Assembly (NCBI RefSeq): GCF_002901995.1
Contig: NZ_PPQN01000009.1
Coordinates: 1-40,012 of the forward strand
Length of the DNA: 40,012 nucleotides
From: Staphylococcus coagulans
GTDB lineage: Bacteria > Bacillota > Bacilli > Staphylococcales > Staphylococcaceae
Direction of reading: 5' to 3'
Shown here: piece after piece, positions 8,594 to 17,489 of the stretch
Layout of the letters: each line of letters starts with the position of its first letter
Numbering within the stretch: position 1 is the first letter of the stretch
The notes under the pieces: model-generated
Databases searched by the model: none
Told to the model about the DNA's origin: nothing
The model's input: only the letters and a program-made list of their open reading frames with translations
Position numbers and translations under genes: made by a program

Positions 8594-8618
8594 GCTTAAT
8601 TTCATTAGAATTGGGTAT
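8594..8618 (+). promoter_or_regulatory. SigB-type promoter of the YtxH-like gene
   Basis: GCTTAA (8594-8599), a 13-base spacer and GGGTAT (8613-8618) match the staphylococcal SigB pattern GTTTAA-N12-15-GGGTAT with one mismatch. It lies about 30 bases before the ATG at 8651 with the GAGGAGG ribosome site between them. Confidence 0.6.
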
Positions 8619-8650
8619 AGATATAAGAAAAACATTCGAGGAGGAAAACT

Positions 8651-9007
8651 ATGAAAGCCGTTCGAATCACACTCGGTGTTGTAGCCGGAGTCGCAACAGG
8701 ATTAGGCGTTGCATTGATTAAAAAAGATGGTCAAACACGTATTGCGAATCCTAGACCTGAACGCCCTAAAACTGAATTAGAGCAAGAAGTGGATACAATA
8801 AAACAAAGTGTCAATGATATCGTAAACTATGTGACACAAATAAAAACTGAAAGTCAAAGTTTTGCTTCTTCTATTGGAGACGAAGTAAAAACGATGATTG
8901 GCGAATTCCAAGCGGATATTGACCCTAATGTGAAACGCATCCAAACACATATCGAAAATTTACAAAATCGTGGACAAGAAATTACAAATTTTCCAACAAA
9001 AAAATAA
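8651..9007 (+). CDS. YtxH-like membrane-anchored general stress protein
   Basis: A 118-residue protein with one N-terminal hydrophobic segment (about residues 6-24, rich in Gly, Ala and Val) and a long charged region from about residue 35 that looks helical and coiled (EQEVDTIKQSVNDIV and later segments). This is the layout of YtxH/YtxG-type stress proteins, though I cannot prove the family. It probably sits on the cytoplasmic face with the N-terminus in the membrane. The start is fixed by GAGGAGG 6 bases upstream. The SigB-type promoter before it and the terminator at 9051 make it a single-gene stress unit. The molecular function is unknown. Confidence 0.75.
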   Translation: MKAVRITLGVVAGVATGLGVALIKKDGQTRIANPRPERPKTELEQEVDTIKQSVNDIVNYVTQIKTESQSFASSIGDEVKTMIGEFQADIDPNVKRIQTHIENLQNRGQEITNFPTKK

Positions 9008-9050
9008 ATTTTTAGTGTGTGATTGTGCATTATTCGATATAATATTTTTA

Positions 9051-9081
9051 AGCATGATACTTTAAGGTATCATGCTTTTTT
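9051..9081 (+). terminator. Terminator of the YtxH-like gene
   Basis: A perfect 10-bp stem (AGCATGATAC, 9051-9060, with 9067-9076) has a 6-base loop and runs into a T tract. It lies about 45 bases past the stop. Confidence 0.85.
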
Positions 9082-9107
9082 ACAGTCTGAGAAAGGAGCA
9101 ACTCATC

Positions 9108-9638
9108 ATGAAACACAAACAACAACAAATTGAAGGGATGCTTTACACACATAAAATCGCTATGCTTTCTAAAGTGCTTTGGAAAAATGCAGAAAGCGAT
9201 TGGCAAGCATGGTTGAGAAAGTCAGACATCACTATGAATGAACACTTAATTCTTTTGACAATATATGCCTTTGAACGTGCTACAATTTCTGACATATCTA
9301 AATATGGCGTGATGCATGTTTCAACAGCATTCAACTTTGCTAAGCGTTTAGAACAACAAGAATTACTTTCACTTAAAAAAGATACAAGTGACAAAAGAAA
9401 TACTTTTATAGTGTTAACAGAAAAGGGAAAGCAACTTGTTGAAGAGATATTTGATCAATATGATGAAAGTAAAAATCATATTTTTAATGTTTCCAAACAA
9501 TATAAGGATGAAATGTTTCACCTTCCAAACTTTAGCGATGCCCATTACCTTGTATCTAAATTGCAAGGCAAAGAATTCATAGATGACGTTAATTTGTGTC
9601 AAGAAAATTTACGGAAAAATTTGCTTGACGAACAGTAA
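9108..9638 (+). CDS. hpr: MarR-family regulator Hpr (ScoC)
   Basis: A 176-residue winged-helix DNA-binding protein. The core reads ISDISKYGVMHVSTAF for the helix-turn-helix and LSLKKDTSDKRNTFIVLT for the wing with the typical MarR D-x-R motif. In B. subtilis Hpr (ScoC) represses protease and transport genes during the shift to stationary phase; the staphylococcal targets are less well defined. The ATG at 9108 follows AAAGGAG by 10 bases; upstream in-frame codons lie inside the preceding terminator and were discarded. It comes 48 bases before a DUF3267 gene on the same strand. Confidence 0.88.
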   Translation: MKHKQQQIEGMLYTHKIAMLSKVLWKNAESDWQAWLRKSDITMNEHLILLTIYAFERATISDISKYGVMHVSTAFNFAKRLEQQELLSLKKDTSDKRNTFIVLTEKGKQLVEEIFDQYDESKNHIFNVSKQYKDEMFHLPNFSDAHYLVSKLQGKEFIDDVNLCQENLRKNLLDEQ

Positions 9639-9685
9639 ATTCAGGTAGATAATACCTTATATTACTGATGCAGAGGAGTATCCAA

Positions 9686-10234
9686 ATGTTAAACTGTTTG
9701 CGTTCAATTGATATACATTCTAGATTTGGTTTACCTAGAATTGCCTTCATAAGTTTTGTAACAGTGGTTATCACTTTTTTTATAAGTTTTGAAGTGTTTC
9801 ATTATTATTCAAATGTACCTTTTACAGATCAAAATTTTATAGTGTTTATTGTCTTAATGTTACTTATATACCCACTTCATAAACTGATTCATATTGTGAC
9901 GGTGTTACCCTATTTCAAGCACCTAAAAACTTATAAGTTAATTCGTAAATCATGGATACCTTTATATAATATCTTTTTAGATAAACCGGTACGTAAAGTC
10001 TATTTTTGTATTTGCTTATTGATGCCGCTTATCGTTATTACTATAAGCTGTATCTTAATTGCACGCGCATTTCCAGAATATGGCCATTACTTTATGTTTT
10101 TATTGGCACTTAACGCTGGCTATTCTGTAATGGATATTCTTTACCTCAAAGTGATATTATTTTCGCATCAAGGTCATTATGTCGAGGAACATAGTAACGG
10201 TTTTGTACTATTAGAACATAATTATCATTCATAA
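9686..10234 (+). CDS. DUF3267-type membrane protein
   Basis: A 182-residue integral membrane protein with about four hydrophobic stretches, including FISFVTVVITFFISFEVF, FIVFIVLMLLIYPLH and IALMPLIVITIS-like regions. The segment YPLHKLIHIVTVLPYF matches the place where DUF3267 proteins usually carry an HExxH-like signature, but here it reads H-K-L-I-H, so a metalloprotease activity is unlikely. The start at 9686 was chosen because GAGGAG lies 7 bases upstream; an ATG six codons earlier overlaps that ribosome site. It follows hpr and ends before a strong terminator, so hpr and this gene are probably one transcript. The function is unknown. Confidence 0.7.
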   Translation: MLNCLRSIDIHSRFGLPRIAFISFVTVVITFFISFEVFHYYSNVPFTDQNFIVFIVLMLLIYPLHKLIHIVTVLPYFKHLKTYKLIRKSWIPLYNIFLDKPVRKVYFCICLLMPLIVITISCILIARAFPEYGHYFMFLLALNAGYSVMDILYLKVILFSHQGHYVEEHSNGFVLLEHNYHS

Positions 10235-10268
10235 TTAACGAGATTTTAAAAACAATCATTCTGAACAT

Positions 10269-10317
10269 CAAAGCCATCAAATTGTTAATCGATTTGATGG
10301 CTTTGACTTTGTTTTTT
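10269..10317 (+). terminator. Terminator of the hpr-DUF3267 unit
   Basis: A perfect 14-bp stem (10269-10282 with 10292-10305) and a 9-base loop are followed by ACTTTGTTTTTT. The remaining bases to the prsA promoter show no gene. Confidence 0.85.
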
Positions 10318-10477
10318 AAGCATTTTGTAAGATGAGCGCCTTCAATTGAATCATTTGAACAACTGAATCATTAACGTCAAAAACGACATTTTCACACTAT
10401 TCTTCTCTATTCTATAATAAAAAAATCATTATATTTTGTTTTTTCTCATCTTTTAGTCTGATATTTACCCTTCATCG

Positions 10478-10506
10478 TTGGTCTGAGCCTGACATTATGG
10501 TATATT
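10478..10506 (+). promoter_or_regulatory. prsA promoter
   Basis: TTGGTC (10478-10483), a 17-base spacer and TATATT (10501-10506). In S. aureus prsA is induced by cell-wall stress through VraSR; I did not identify a VraR site here by eye. Confidence 0.5.
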
Positions 10507-10542
10507 ATTTGTGTTAATTTTAAAAATAAAGGAGCTCATAAG

Positions 10543-11520
10543 ATGAAGAAAGGCATACAAAAATTAATTATTCCTGTTACAGCAAGTGCATTATTACTCG
10601 GAGCATGTGGAAATGATGCCCCTACTTCAAAAGGAGAAACTTTAATCTCATCTAAAGCAGGTGACGTTAAAGTTCAAGACGTTTTAAAAGAAATTGGTAA
10701 CGAACAAATTGCAAGTGACTCTTTTAAAGTATTACTTAATAAAATATTAGAAGAAAAATATGGTAAAAAAGTCGATGATAAACAAATCGATAAAGAAACC
10801 GATGAAGAAATCGAAAAATATGGCGGTAAAGACCAATTTAAAAACTTATTAAAACAACAAGGTATGTCTTTGGATGAATATAAAAAGCAACGTAAAATGA
10901 TTGCTTATCAAAAAGAATTACTTAATGACAAAGTAAAAATTTCTGATAAAGAAATAAAAGATAATACCAAAAAAGCATCACATATCTTAATAAAAGTAAA
11001 ACAAGATAAAGACGATAAAGAAGGTTTATCAGACAAAGATGCTAAGAAGAAAATTGAAGAAATTAAAAAAGAAATTGATAAAAATCCAAAATCATTCGAT
11101 GATCTAGCGAAAAAAGAATCTATGGACTCAAGCAAAGATAAAAATGGTAGTTTAGGTTATGTTGTTAAAGGTCAAACTGTGAAGCCTTTTGAAAAAGCCT
11201 TATTTAAATTAAAAGACGGCGAAATTTCTGACATCGTTAAAACGGACTATGGTTACCATATCATTCGTGCAGATAAACCGACTGATTTTAACAAAGAAAA
11301 ATCTAAACTTAAAGAAAAATTAATTCAAAATAAACTACAAAAAGATCCAGAAATTTTAACAAATGCTTATAAAGATTTATTAAAAGAATACGATGTTGAT
11401 TACAAAGATCGCGACATCAAAAAAGCAATCGAAGACAATATTTTAAATCCTGAAGCATTAAAAGAACAATCTTCTCAACAACAAGGTATGCAAGGTCAAG
11501 GACAACAATTAGGTATGTAA
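10543..11520 (+). CDS. prsA: Foldase lipoprotein PrsA (peptidyl-prolyl isomerase)
   Basis: A 325-residue extracytoplasmic lipoprotein that helps exported proteins fold after Sec translocation and in S. aureus supports PBP2a function. The signal peptide ends in the lipobox LLLGAC with Cys22 as the lipidated residue. An N-terminal helical region is followed by the parvulin/PpiC domain (about residues 140-235: [48 protein letters not shown]) and a helical C-terminus ending in a Gln/Gly-rich tail. The very Lys- and Asp-rich composition is typical of staphylococcal PrsA. AAAGGAG lies 8 bases before the ATG. It is monocistronic, with a terminator right after. Confidence 0.96.
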   Translation: MKKGIQKLIIPVTASALLLGACGNDAPTSKGETLISSKAGDVKVQDVLKEIGNEQIASDSFKVLLNKILEEKYGKKVDDKQIDKETDEEIEKYGGKDQFKNLLKQQGMSLDEYKKQRKMIAYQKELLNDKVKISDKEIKDNTKKASHILIKVKQDKDDKEGLSDKDAKKKIEEIKKEIDKNPKSFDDLAKKESMDSSKDKNGSLGYVVKGQTVKPFEKALFKLKDGEISDIVKTDYGYHIIRADKPTDFNKEKSKLKEKLIQNKLQKDPEILTNAYKDLLKEYDVDYKDRDIKKAIEDNILNPEALKEQSSQQQGMQGQGQQLGM

Positions 11521-11557
11521 TACATATGCGGTTGATTTAGCCTCATAATAATACAAA

Positions 11558-11597
11558 ACAACGTCAGTACATCACAATGCTGACGTTGTCTTTTTTA
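11558..11597 (+). terminator. prsA terminator
   Basis: A perfect 10-bp stem (ACAACGTCAG, 11558-11567, with 11580-11589) is followed by CTTTTTTATTT. Confidence 0.88.
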
Positions 11598-11631
11598 TTT
11601 ACACCAATTTGTTATCCCCTCTTCATACTGA

Positions 11632-11668
11632 GCAAAGAAAAAGAGGCTAGGAAATGATTCCCAACCTC
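11632..11668 (-). terminator. Terminator of the yhaO-yhaN-yhaM operon
   Basis: On the minus strand the arms 11643-11653 and 11658-11668 pair with two mismatches and are followed by TTTTTCTTTGC. It sits about 20 bases past the yhaM stop and faces the prsA terminator. Confidence 0.75.
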
Positions 11669-11688
11669 AATCTTCAGCTTACCTCATA

Positions 11689-12630
11689 TTAATCCAATTT
11701 TTCAGGCTTATAGAATTGACGATTCTCCAATCCAAAAATACGCTCTGTGAACTGTCCTTTATTAACCTTTTTAAAAGCTTTATCGAACATATTCATTCGT
11801 GCATCAATGTTATCAATATAATTAAGAATTTCAGCTTCTTTTACTTGTGGTAACTTAGGAGAACCATATTCTAATTTACCGTGATGCGCTAAAATTAAAT
11901 GGCGTAATAATAATATTTCTTCACCATCCACATTCAGCTCTCTTGCTGCATCCGCCACATCATCACTTGCTATAGAGATATGACCGAGTAAATTTCCTTC
12001 TAATGTATATGAAGTAGCAACAGGGCCAGATAATTCTCTCACTTTACCCATATCATGTAAAATAATGCCACTATACAACAAACTGCGATTTAGCTCAGGA
12101 TAAATATCGCATAAGCCTCTAGCAATTTTAAGCATCGTTAATACATGGTAACTCAGTCCACTCACAAAATTATGATGGTGAGAACTTGCTGCTGGGTATA
12201 CAAAATAACGATCTTCATATTTGTTTAACAAATATCTTGTTACTCTTTGAAGCGGTGCATTTTCTATTTCAAAAATATATTCTTGCATTGCATCCTTGAT
12301 TTCTTCTGGAGACATTGGGGCTCCATCTATGAAATCTTGCGTACGCATGCCATCTTGCTCAGTAGCTAAACGAAATTGATTTACCTTCATTTGTTTACGC
12401 CCACGATAATTGATGATATCACCTTTCACGTGAATGATACGTTCAGGTTGAAGTAATGGAATGTCCTCTTTAGACACCGTCCATAATTTCGCTTCTATTT
12501 CTCCACTTTTATCTTGTAAGTGAAGCGTCATATAATCTTTTCCTTGTGCTGTAACCCCTTGAGTTGCACGGCGAATCAAAAAGAAGTGATCGACCGTATC
12601 TCCAGGTTGTAGTGTTTCAACATTTCTCAT
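11689..12630 (-). CDS. yhaM: 3'-5' exoribonuclease YhaM (CBF1-like)
   Basis: A 313-residue nuclease with an N-terminal OB-fold region (about residues 10-90, [19 protein letters not shown]) and a C-terminal HD domain whose metal ligands are visible in [12 protein letters not shown] and ILHDMGK, then [10 protein letters not shown]. YhaM of B. subtilis and Cbf1 of S. aureus degrade RNA and single-stranded DNA from the 3' end; in streptococci YhaM trims a few bases from many transcripts. The length is exactly what I expect for the family. It is the last gene of the operon, 18 bases after yhaN, with its own GGAAGG site. Confidence 0.96.
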   Translation of the reverse strand: MRNVETLQPGDTVDHFFLIRRATQGVTAQGKDYMTLHLQDKSGEIEAKLWTVSKEDIPLLQPERIIHVKGDIINYRGRKQMKVNQFRLATEQDGMRTQDFIDGAPMSPEEIKDAMQEYIFEIENAPLQRVTRYLLNKYEDRYFVYPAASSHHHNFVSGLSYHVLTMLKIARGLCDIYPELNRSLLYSGIILHDMGKVRELSGPVATSYTLEGNLLGHISIASDDVADAARELNVDGEEILLLRHLILAHHGKLEYGSPKLPQVKEAEILNYIDNIDARMNMFDKAFKKVNKGQFTERIFGLENRQFYKPEKLD

Positions 12631-12648
12631 ATTTAACGCCTTCCCATT

Positions 12649-15573
12649 CTATGTTTCTATCTTTTTTAATGTTACAAGTTGTTTAGTTGGTATATTTGAG
12701 TCACGTAAACATGTAAAATAGAGAATTTGGAATTCTTCAGACATGCCTCTTAAATATTTCATCATTCTTGAACGACGCTCTGCATCAAAATGTACAAACG
12801 CATCGTCAATAATAATCGGCAATGAATAATAAGGTTTTAATATTTTAATCAGACTAAGTCGAAGTGCTATATATAACAACTCTTTAGTAGATTGACTTAA
12901 CTCAATTGGATGGTACATTTGGCCATCTCGATGACGCACCATAACTTGTTCATTTTCATATGTGACTTGAACATATTGGCCGTCTGTTAGTTCTGAATAA
13001 ATATTCGTCGCCACCTGAACAACTTGTGGTAATCGTTTATCTTTAATTTGTTTAATATGTTCATCAACAAGTGCTTCAAGATAACTTAACGCTGCCCAAT
13101 CATCAGCCGTAGCATTAAGTTGGTTTTTCGAGAGCTCGTATTGATGGCGTAAATGACGCAATGTATCATCTGTTTCCATATGGTTGATTTGTGCAGATAA
13201 ATCACTCACTTCACTTTGTATAGTGAGATATCTCTCATTGTAGTCATCAATTTGCTCAGATAATTTTTGATATTCAGCATCAAGTTGCGCTGTCGTTTTT
13301 TCGCTTAATTTAGAACTTTTTTCATAACTATAATCTTGATTTTCAAGAAAATGGGTTAAGTCATTAAAGCGAGATAATCGTTTATGATAAGTTTGATAAC
13401 GATCATGATGTCTATAATAACTTTCTTCATCTAATGCACCAATTGCGCCAAACAAATTATGAATGACACTTTGATTATCTTTTAAGCGCTGATTCAAATG
13501 TTTAATTTCGTTATCGATGAGCGAAATTTGTTCTAAATTATGTGCATGTCTTGTCATATCTTGATTCGCATTTTTCAACCATTCTCGGACATCATGAAAT
13601 AAAGTCTGACGGTCAAATTGTGTTAAAGCTAGCCCAATTTTTGTTTTTGCTTCATCATAAAACGCCTCTAATTCATCATGTAATTGTGTTTTTGTGACTG
13701 ACAACGTACTTAAATGCTGTGCATGTTCTTTCAATTTTTGAATTGTTTCAATCGCATTTAATAATAAATCATCAGATAAATTTTGAGACACATGTAAATG
13801 CGTTTTCAGTTCTGAAATACTTTGAGAAGAATGTTCATAATCAGTTTGTACTTCTTCGTTTTGAATATTCAAATGATCTTTTTTTGTTTTTAAAATTACG
13901 AGTTGTTGCTTTCTTTGAGTAATTTGATCACGTAATTGATACTGTGTCGACAAATCGAAATCTAATTCATAATTATCTTCTAGTTGTTGTACTTCTTGTT
14001 CTAATTGTGTAATTTCCTGTGAAAACTTTTCATTATGACCGACAGGTTTAGAACGGAACATAAAAATAGCAACGATAAATATGACACCTAGTACTGCTAA
14101 AACTACAGCCGGTACGAGTGCTTGAGATAAAAACATAAAAATTGCAAATCCTATAGAAATCAGTGCAAGGATCATAGATGCAATACTCAATTTTTTTTGT
14201 TTTTTATCTTTTTGTTGTTGTTCGATTTCGAATGCTTCTTTCATCTTCGAAAATAAATTACGTTTTTCATTTAATTCTAACAGGCGATGATCATAAATCT
14301 TTTTCTTTTCAAAATTTTCATCACTCACAAGCTGCTCTTCTAGTTGTTCAATTTCATTTTCATATGACTGATGTTCGATTTGATTTTCATCAATATTACT
14401 TTTTAACTGTTGTAACAATTGACTTTGGTCTCTTTTATTTCGTAACACTTCACTAGTGTAGCTTTTCTGTGCTTCTGAAGTGTCGATATTCTCATGCATT
14501 TCTTGCCAACCTATGTTGGACTGCAGACCAGACATATCCATTCGATGATTATTAATTTCACGTTCGGTTTGGTTCAAATCAAGCGCTTTCTGCTTAATTG
14601 TATCTTCTTGTTTTGCTACCCATTCAAAATTTTGATATAAATCTTGTTCGGGCACGAATAATTTATCGTTTTCTTTTTCAAGTTGACTTTTCTTTTCATC
14701 TCTTAAACCGATATCTCTTTCAAGATGTTGAACTTGAATTTTCGCTGCTTCATAGCGATCTATCCCTTGCTCTGGAAATTCTAACGGTTCAATATTTAAG
14801 TCCGCTTCTAACCCTTTCCATTCCTGGACCTGATCAATTAATGCAACTTCTTTTTGTTTTTCTTCAAACAGCGCCGTAAGTTGACTCAAGTTTTCTTTTA
14901 AAGCTTTTAAACGTCTCAATGCTTTATCATGTTCTTCAGTAAGACGCTGATACGTTTCCAACTTCGCTGATTCTTCTCTAATATCAAACTCTAATTTTCT
15001 AATTTGCTCTAATTGCTGATTAATTTCTGGATTTTGTCCTGACTTTTTATATAGGTCTTGCTTTTTCTGATGAATTAATTCACGCATGCCAATAAACTCC
15101 GTTGAACCCAGTGCACCCGCCTGCATTAAGAAATTTTGCAATTGTTGCTCACTCATATGTTTATGGATATCTTGTAATCCTAAAACACTAAAGGAGAATA
15201 TTTCTTGATACGTGCGCTTATTAATATAATTAAGTTGCTGCTTTAACCAGTTTTCGTCTTTAATTGCACCATTAGGCATAAAAACTTTGACGTCTCCTAC
15301 AGCACTTCCTTTAACACGTTCAACATCTACTTCTGAACCGTCATCCATAATCAATGTAACACGCCCACCGTAATGGTTCCCCATTCGAGGTTCTAATCTA
15401 GGCTCATTTTCTTTTTTAGTTGGAAAACCAAATAAAATTGAATGGATGAATGCTTGTAAAGTTGATTTACCTGCTTCATTTTCACCAAAAATTTCTGTGA
15501 AGAACGGATTAAATTCAACTTTACGTTGGACAAATTGACCATAACCATAAATTTCAACTGATTTTATCTTCAT
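12649..15573 (-). CDS. yhaN: SbcC/Rad50-like ATPase YhaN with a central membrane hairpin
   Basis: A 974-residue ABC-type ATPase of the SMC/Rad50 style. Walker A is FGENEAGKST (about residues 29-38); the C-terminus carries the signature-like region IELSQSTKELLYIALRLS and the Walker B segment LPIIIDDAFVHFD. Between them lie long coiled-coil stretches. At about residues 463-506, where SbcC would have the CxxC zinc hook, there are two adjacent hydrophobic segments (IASMILALISIGFAIFMFL and VPAVVLAVLGVIFIVAIFMF) predicted to cross the membrane, and I see no CxxC. The start is 3 bases after the yhaO stop, with GGAGG inside the end of yhaO, so the two are coupled. It probably works with YhaO as a nuclease complex at the membrane; that role is inferred. 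Confidence 0.93.
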   Translation of the reverse strand: MKIKSVEIYGYGQFVQRKVEFNPFFTEIFGENEAGKSTLQAFIHSILFGFPTKKENEPRLEPRMGNHYGGRVTLIMDDGSEVDVERVKGSAVGDVKVFMPNGAIKDENWLKQQLNYINKRTYQEIFSFSVLGLQDIHKHMSEQQLQNFLMQAGALGSTEFIGMRELIHQKKQDLYKKSGQNPEINQQLEQIRKLEFDIREESAKLETYQRLTEEHDKALRRLKALKENLSQLTALFEEKQKEVALIDQVQEWKGLEADLNIEPLEFPEQGIDRYEAAKIQVQHLERDIGLRDEKKSQLEKENDKLFVPEQDLYQNFEWVAKQEDTIKQKALDLNQTEREINNHRMDMSGLQSNIGWQEMHENIDTSEAQKSYTSEVLRNKRDQSQLLQQLKSNIDENQIEHQSYENEIEQLEEQLVSDENFEKKKIYDHRLLELNEKRNLFSKMKEAFEIEQQQKDKKQKKLSIASMILALISIGFAIFMFLSQALVPAVVLAVLGVIFIVAIFMFRSKPVGHNEKFSQEITQLEQEVQQLEDNYELDFDLSTQYQLRDQITQRKQQLVILKTKKDHLNIQNEEVQTDYEHSSQSISELKTHLHVSQNLSDDLLLNAIETIQKLKEHAQHLSTLSVTKTQLHDELEAFYDEAKTKIGLALTQFDRQTLFHDVREWLKNANQDMTRHAHNLEQISLIDNEIKHLNQRLKDNQSVIHNLFGAIGALDEESYYRHHDRYQTYHKRLSRFNDLTHFLENQDYSYEKSSKLSEKTTAQLDAEYQKLSEQIDDYNERYLTIQSEVSDLSAQINHMETDDTLRHLRHQYELSKNQLNATADDWAALSYLEALVDEHIKQIKDKRLPQVVQVATNIYSELTDGQYVQVTYENEQVMVRHRDGQMYHPIELSQSTKELLYIALRLSLIKILKPYYSLPIIIDDAFVHFDAERRSRMMKYLRGMSEEFQILYFTCLRDSNIPTKQLVTLKKIET

Positions 15574-15576
15574 GGC

Positions 15577-16764
15577 TTAGTTGCCCTCCTTTAGTTCAGC
15601 TTCTATAATTGCTTCAGCACGTTCAATCAGTGCTTTTCGATCATGTTTTTGATAGTGATCTAAATATTTTGAGGCCTTAGGATTCATATATAACTCAGAT
15701 AAAGCACGTTCGTAGACATCATCTTGTGCTAATAGATCTTCAGAAAACTCATTCGCAATACTTGTTTGAGGGATTTCTAAATAGTTAATTAACCATTCAT
15801 CAATCATCACAAAATGGCGTTCATTTTCTTCATATTCTGTAACTAAAGTTTTTACTTGCTCTAAAACTTGTGCGTCAATACGCTCATCACCGTGAACATT
15901 AATTTGCAAGCGGTAGAATGCTCTACCTTGATGGCGTACACTTTCTTTAAATTCCTGAATACTTTCAAATAAAGTCTGCTGAGATACAGAATCAATTTCA
16001 ATCGTCGCACTTTCAAAACGTATAAACTGCGTCGGAACAAAGCGTGTTTTCAATGCTACATGGTCTCCCTCAACGATAAGGCAACCTTTTTCCCCTTGTT
16101 CTTTAAAATGACGCCCCTGTATATTACCGGCATAGTGAATTTCAGGCAGATCACTTAATTGCTGTCTTTTATGGATGTGGCCAAGCGCCCAATAGTGATA
16201 CAGTTTTGCATTTAAATCTTCTAGACGAAATTCAGTGTAGCGATGTGCAGTCTCTGTTTTACTATAAGTACCGTGAAGCACACCGATATGTACTGTTTGG
16301 CGATCCTCATTCGTTGGATAAAGATCGATTTTATTTTCATAGCTTTCGCTCTTTTCATAACTAAAGCCATGTAAATGTACATTTTCACCGGATTTTGTAA
16401 TCGCTTGATAAGTTTCAACATCTTTAGAAAATACAGTGACATTTTCAGGCCATTTTGATGTGATTTGATCAGAGAGTGGATCATGATTTCCATGTGCAAT
16501 ATAGACAAAAATCTGTTCTTTTTGCAAACGTTCAAATTGTCCTTTCAAAAACACTTCAGCTTTTAATGTACGGTTGTGCTGATCAAATAAGTCTCCACTT
16601 ATCACCATAAAATCAACTTCTTCTCGTAATGCGAGATCTATAATTTTTTTAAAGCTTTCATAAGCGCTATTTTCGACATCTTTCAATATTGTAGGATTTA
16701 AATAGCGTTTTGAGGCAAAAGGGCTATCTAGATGTAAATCTGCACAATGCAAAAATTTAACCAT
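15577..16764 (-). CDS. yhaO: SbcD-like metallophosphoesterase YhaO
   Basis: A 395-residue calcineurin-type phosphoesterase related to SbcD/Mre11. The metal-binding motifs are in order: FLHCADLHLDSP (DxH), VISGDLFDQHN (GD), AHGNHDP (GNHD), IGVLHGTY and WALGHIHKRQ (GHxH). It is the nuclease partner expected for the ATPase YhaN encoded directly downstream. The C-terminal third is a non-catalytic region that in SbcD contacts the ATPase. The ribosome site is AAGGAG. It is the first gene of yhaO-yhaN-yhaM. Confidence 0.94.
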   Translation of the reverse strand: MVKFLHCADLHLDSPFASKRYLNPTILKDVENSAYESFKKIIDLALREEVDFMVISGDLFDQHNRTLKAEVFLKGQFERLQKEQIFVYIAHGNHDPLSDQITSKWPENVTVFSKDVETYQAITKSGENVHLHGFSYEKSESYENKIDLYPTNEDRQTVHIGVLHGTYSKTETAHRYTEFRLEDLNAKLYHYWALGHIHKRQQLSDLPEIHYAGNIQGRHFKEQGEKGCLIVEGDHVALKTRFVPTQFIRFESATIEIDSVSQQTLFESIQEFKESVRHQGRAFYRLQINVHGDERIDAQVLEQVKTLVTEYEENERHFVMIDEWLINYLEIPQTSIANEFSEDLLAQDDVYERALSELYMNPKASKYLDHYQKHDRKALIERAEAIIEAELKEGN

Positions 16765-16895
16765 TTAAGCATTCTCCTTTTTACTTTCTAATTTCATCTC
16801 TGTTTAATAGACTATGTATTCATTTATTTTATCATATTTTAGTTATATAAGTGTGAACCAAAAGCGCATTCTGTAAGAACTTTATCATCTTCCTG

Positions 16896-16956
16896 GCATA
16901 AAAAAAGAGCAATTCAGAAATCTAATCATTATGCTTTAGATTTCTAAATCTGCTCT
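16896..16956 (-). terminator. Terminator after yheA
   Basis: A long imperfect stem (about 16906-16925 with 16935-16956, arms AGAGCA and TGCTCT at the base) is followed on the minus strand by TTTTTTTATG. It separates yheA from yhaO; nothing else is visible between them. Confidence 0.75.
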
Positions 16957-17055
16957 AATCAATTCGAACCGTCTCATCGAATGAAACCTTACTTCAATGT
17001 TTCATTTAATTCCTCTCCCACACTATGGGTTGATAAGAATGTAGCCGATGAAAAA

Positions 17056-17400
17056 TTAGTTTGCGTAAATTTCATCCAATGGTTTAACAATGATTTGGTT
17101 GATTTCTTGGAAAACTTGGCTCATTTTTTGTTCAGCATTCATTAATTCAGAAATGTTGCTGTCTTTTTCAATTTGTTGCGCTTGTTCTTGCGCTTTTTGC
17201 AAGTCTTCCTCACCAATTTCTTCACCTTGCATTTGTTTTTGTTGGAAGTTTAATTGTGTTTCACGAAACTCATCAAACAATTTTTTAGAGTTTTCATCAG
17301 CTTCAACTTTAGCATAAGCATCTTTAATCGCTTTATACTCATCACTTTCGCGTAATGCTTGTTCTAATTTGTTCGCGTAATCATATAAATTTACAGCCAT
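17056..17400 (-). CDS. yheA: YlbF/YmcA-family protein (YheA)
   Basis: A 114-residue almost fully helical protein of the YlbF/YmcA family (formerly UPF0342, DUF964). The sequence is rich in Glu, Gln and Lys with heptad-like spacing ([35 protein letters not shown]) and has no membrane segment. Relatives YlbF and YmcA of B. subtilis form a complex affecting RNase Y; YheA itself has no settled function. It keeps the Bacillales arrangement next to yheB and the yhaMNO genes. AGGAG lies 9 bases before the ATG. Confidence 0.85.
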   Translation of the reverse strand: MAVNLYDYANKLEQALRESDEYKAIKDAYAKVEADENSKKLFDEFRETQLNFQQKQMQGEEIGEEDLQKAQEQAQQIEKDSNISELMNAEQKMSQVFQEINQIIVKPLDEIYAN

Positions 17401-17489
17401 TTCTATTCGCTCCTTGAGTTGTGTAATTTAAGATTGAATTCTATCTCTTCCAATCTCTTTCCTTGCTTACGATACCACATTTTATACAG

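Noticed and set aside
12649..15573. Several plus-strand open frames inside yhaN
   Set aside because: They are antisense shadows of an AT-rich coiled-coil gene with no ribosome sites or recognisable products.
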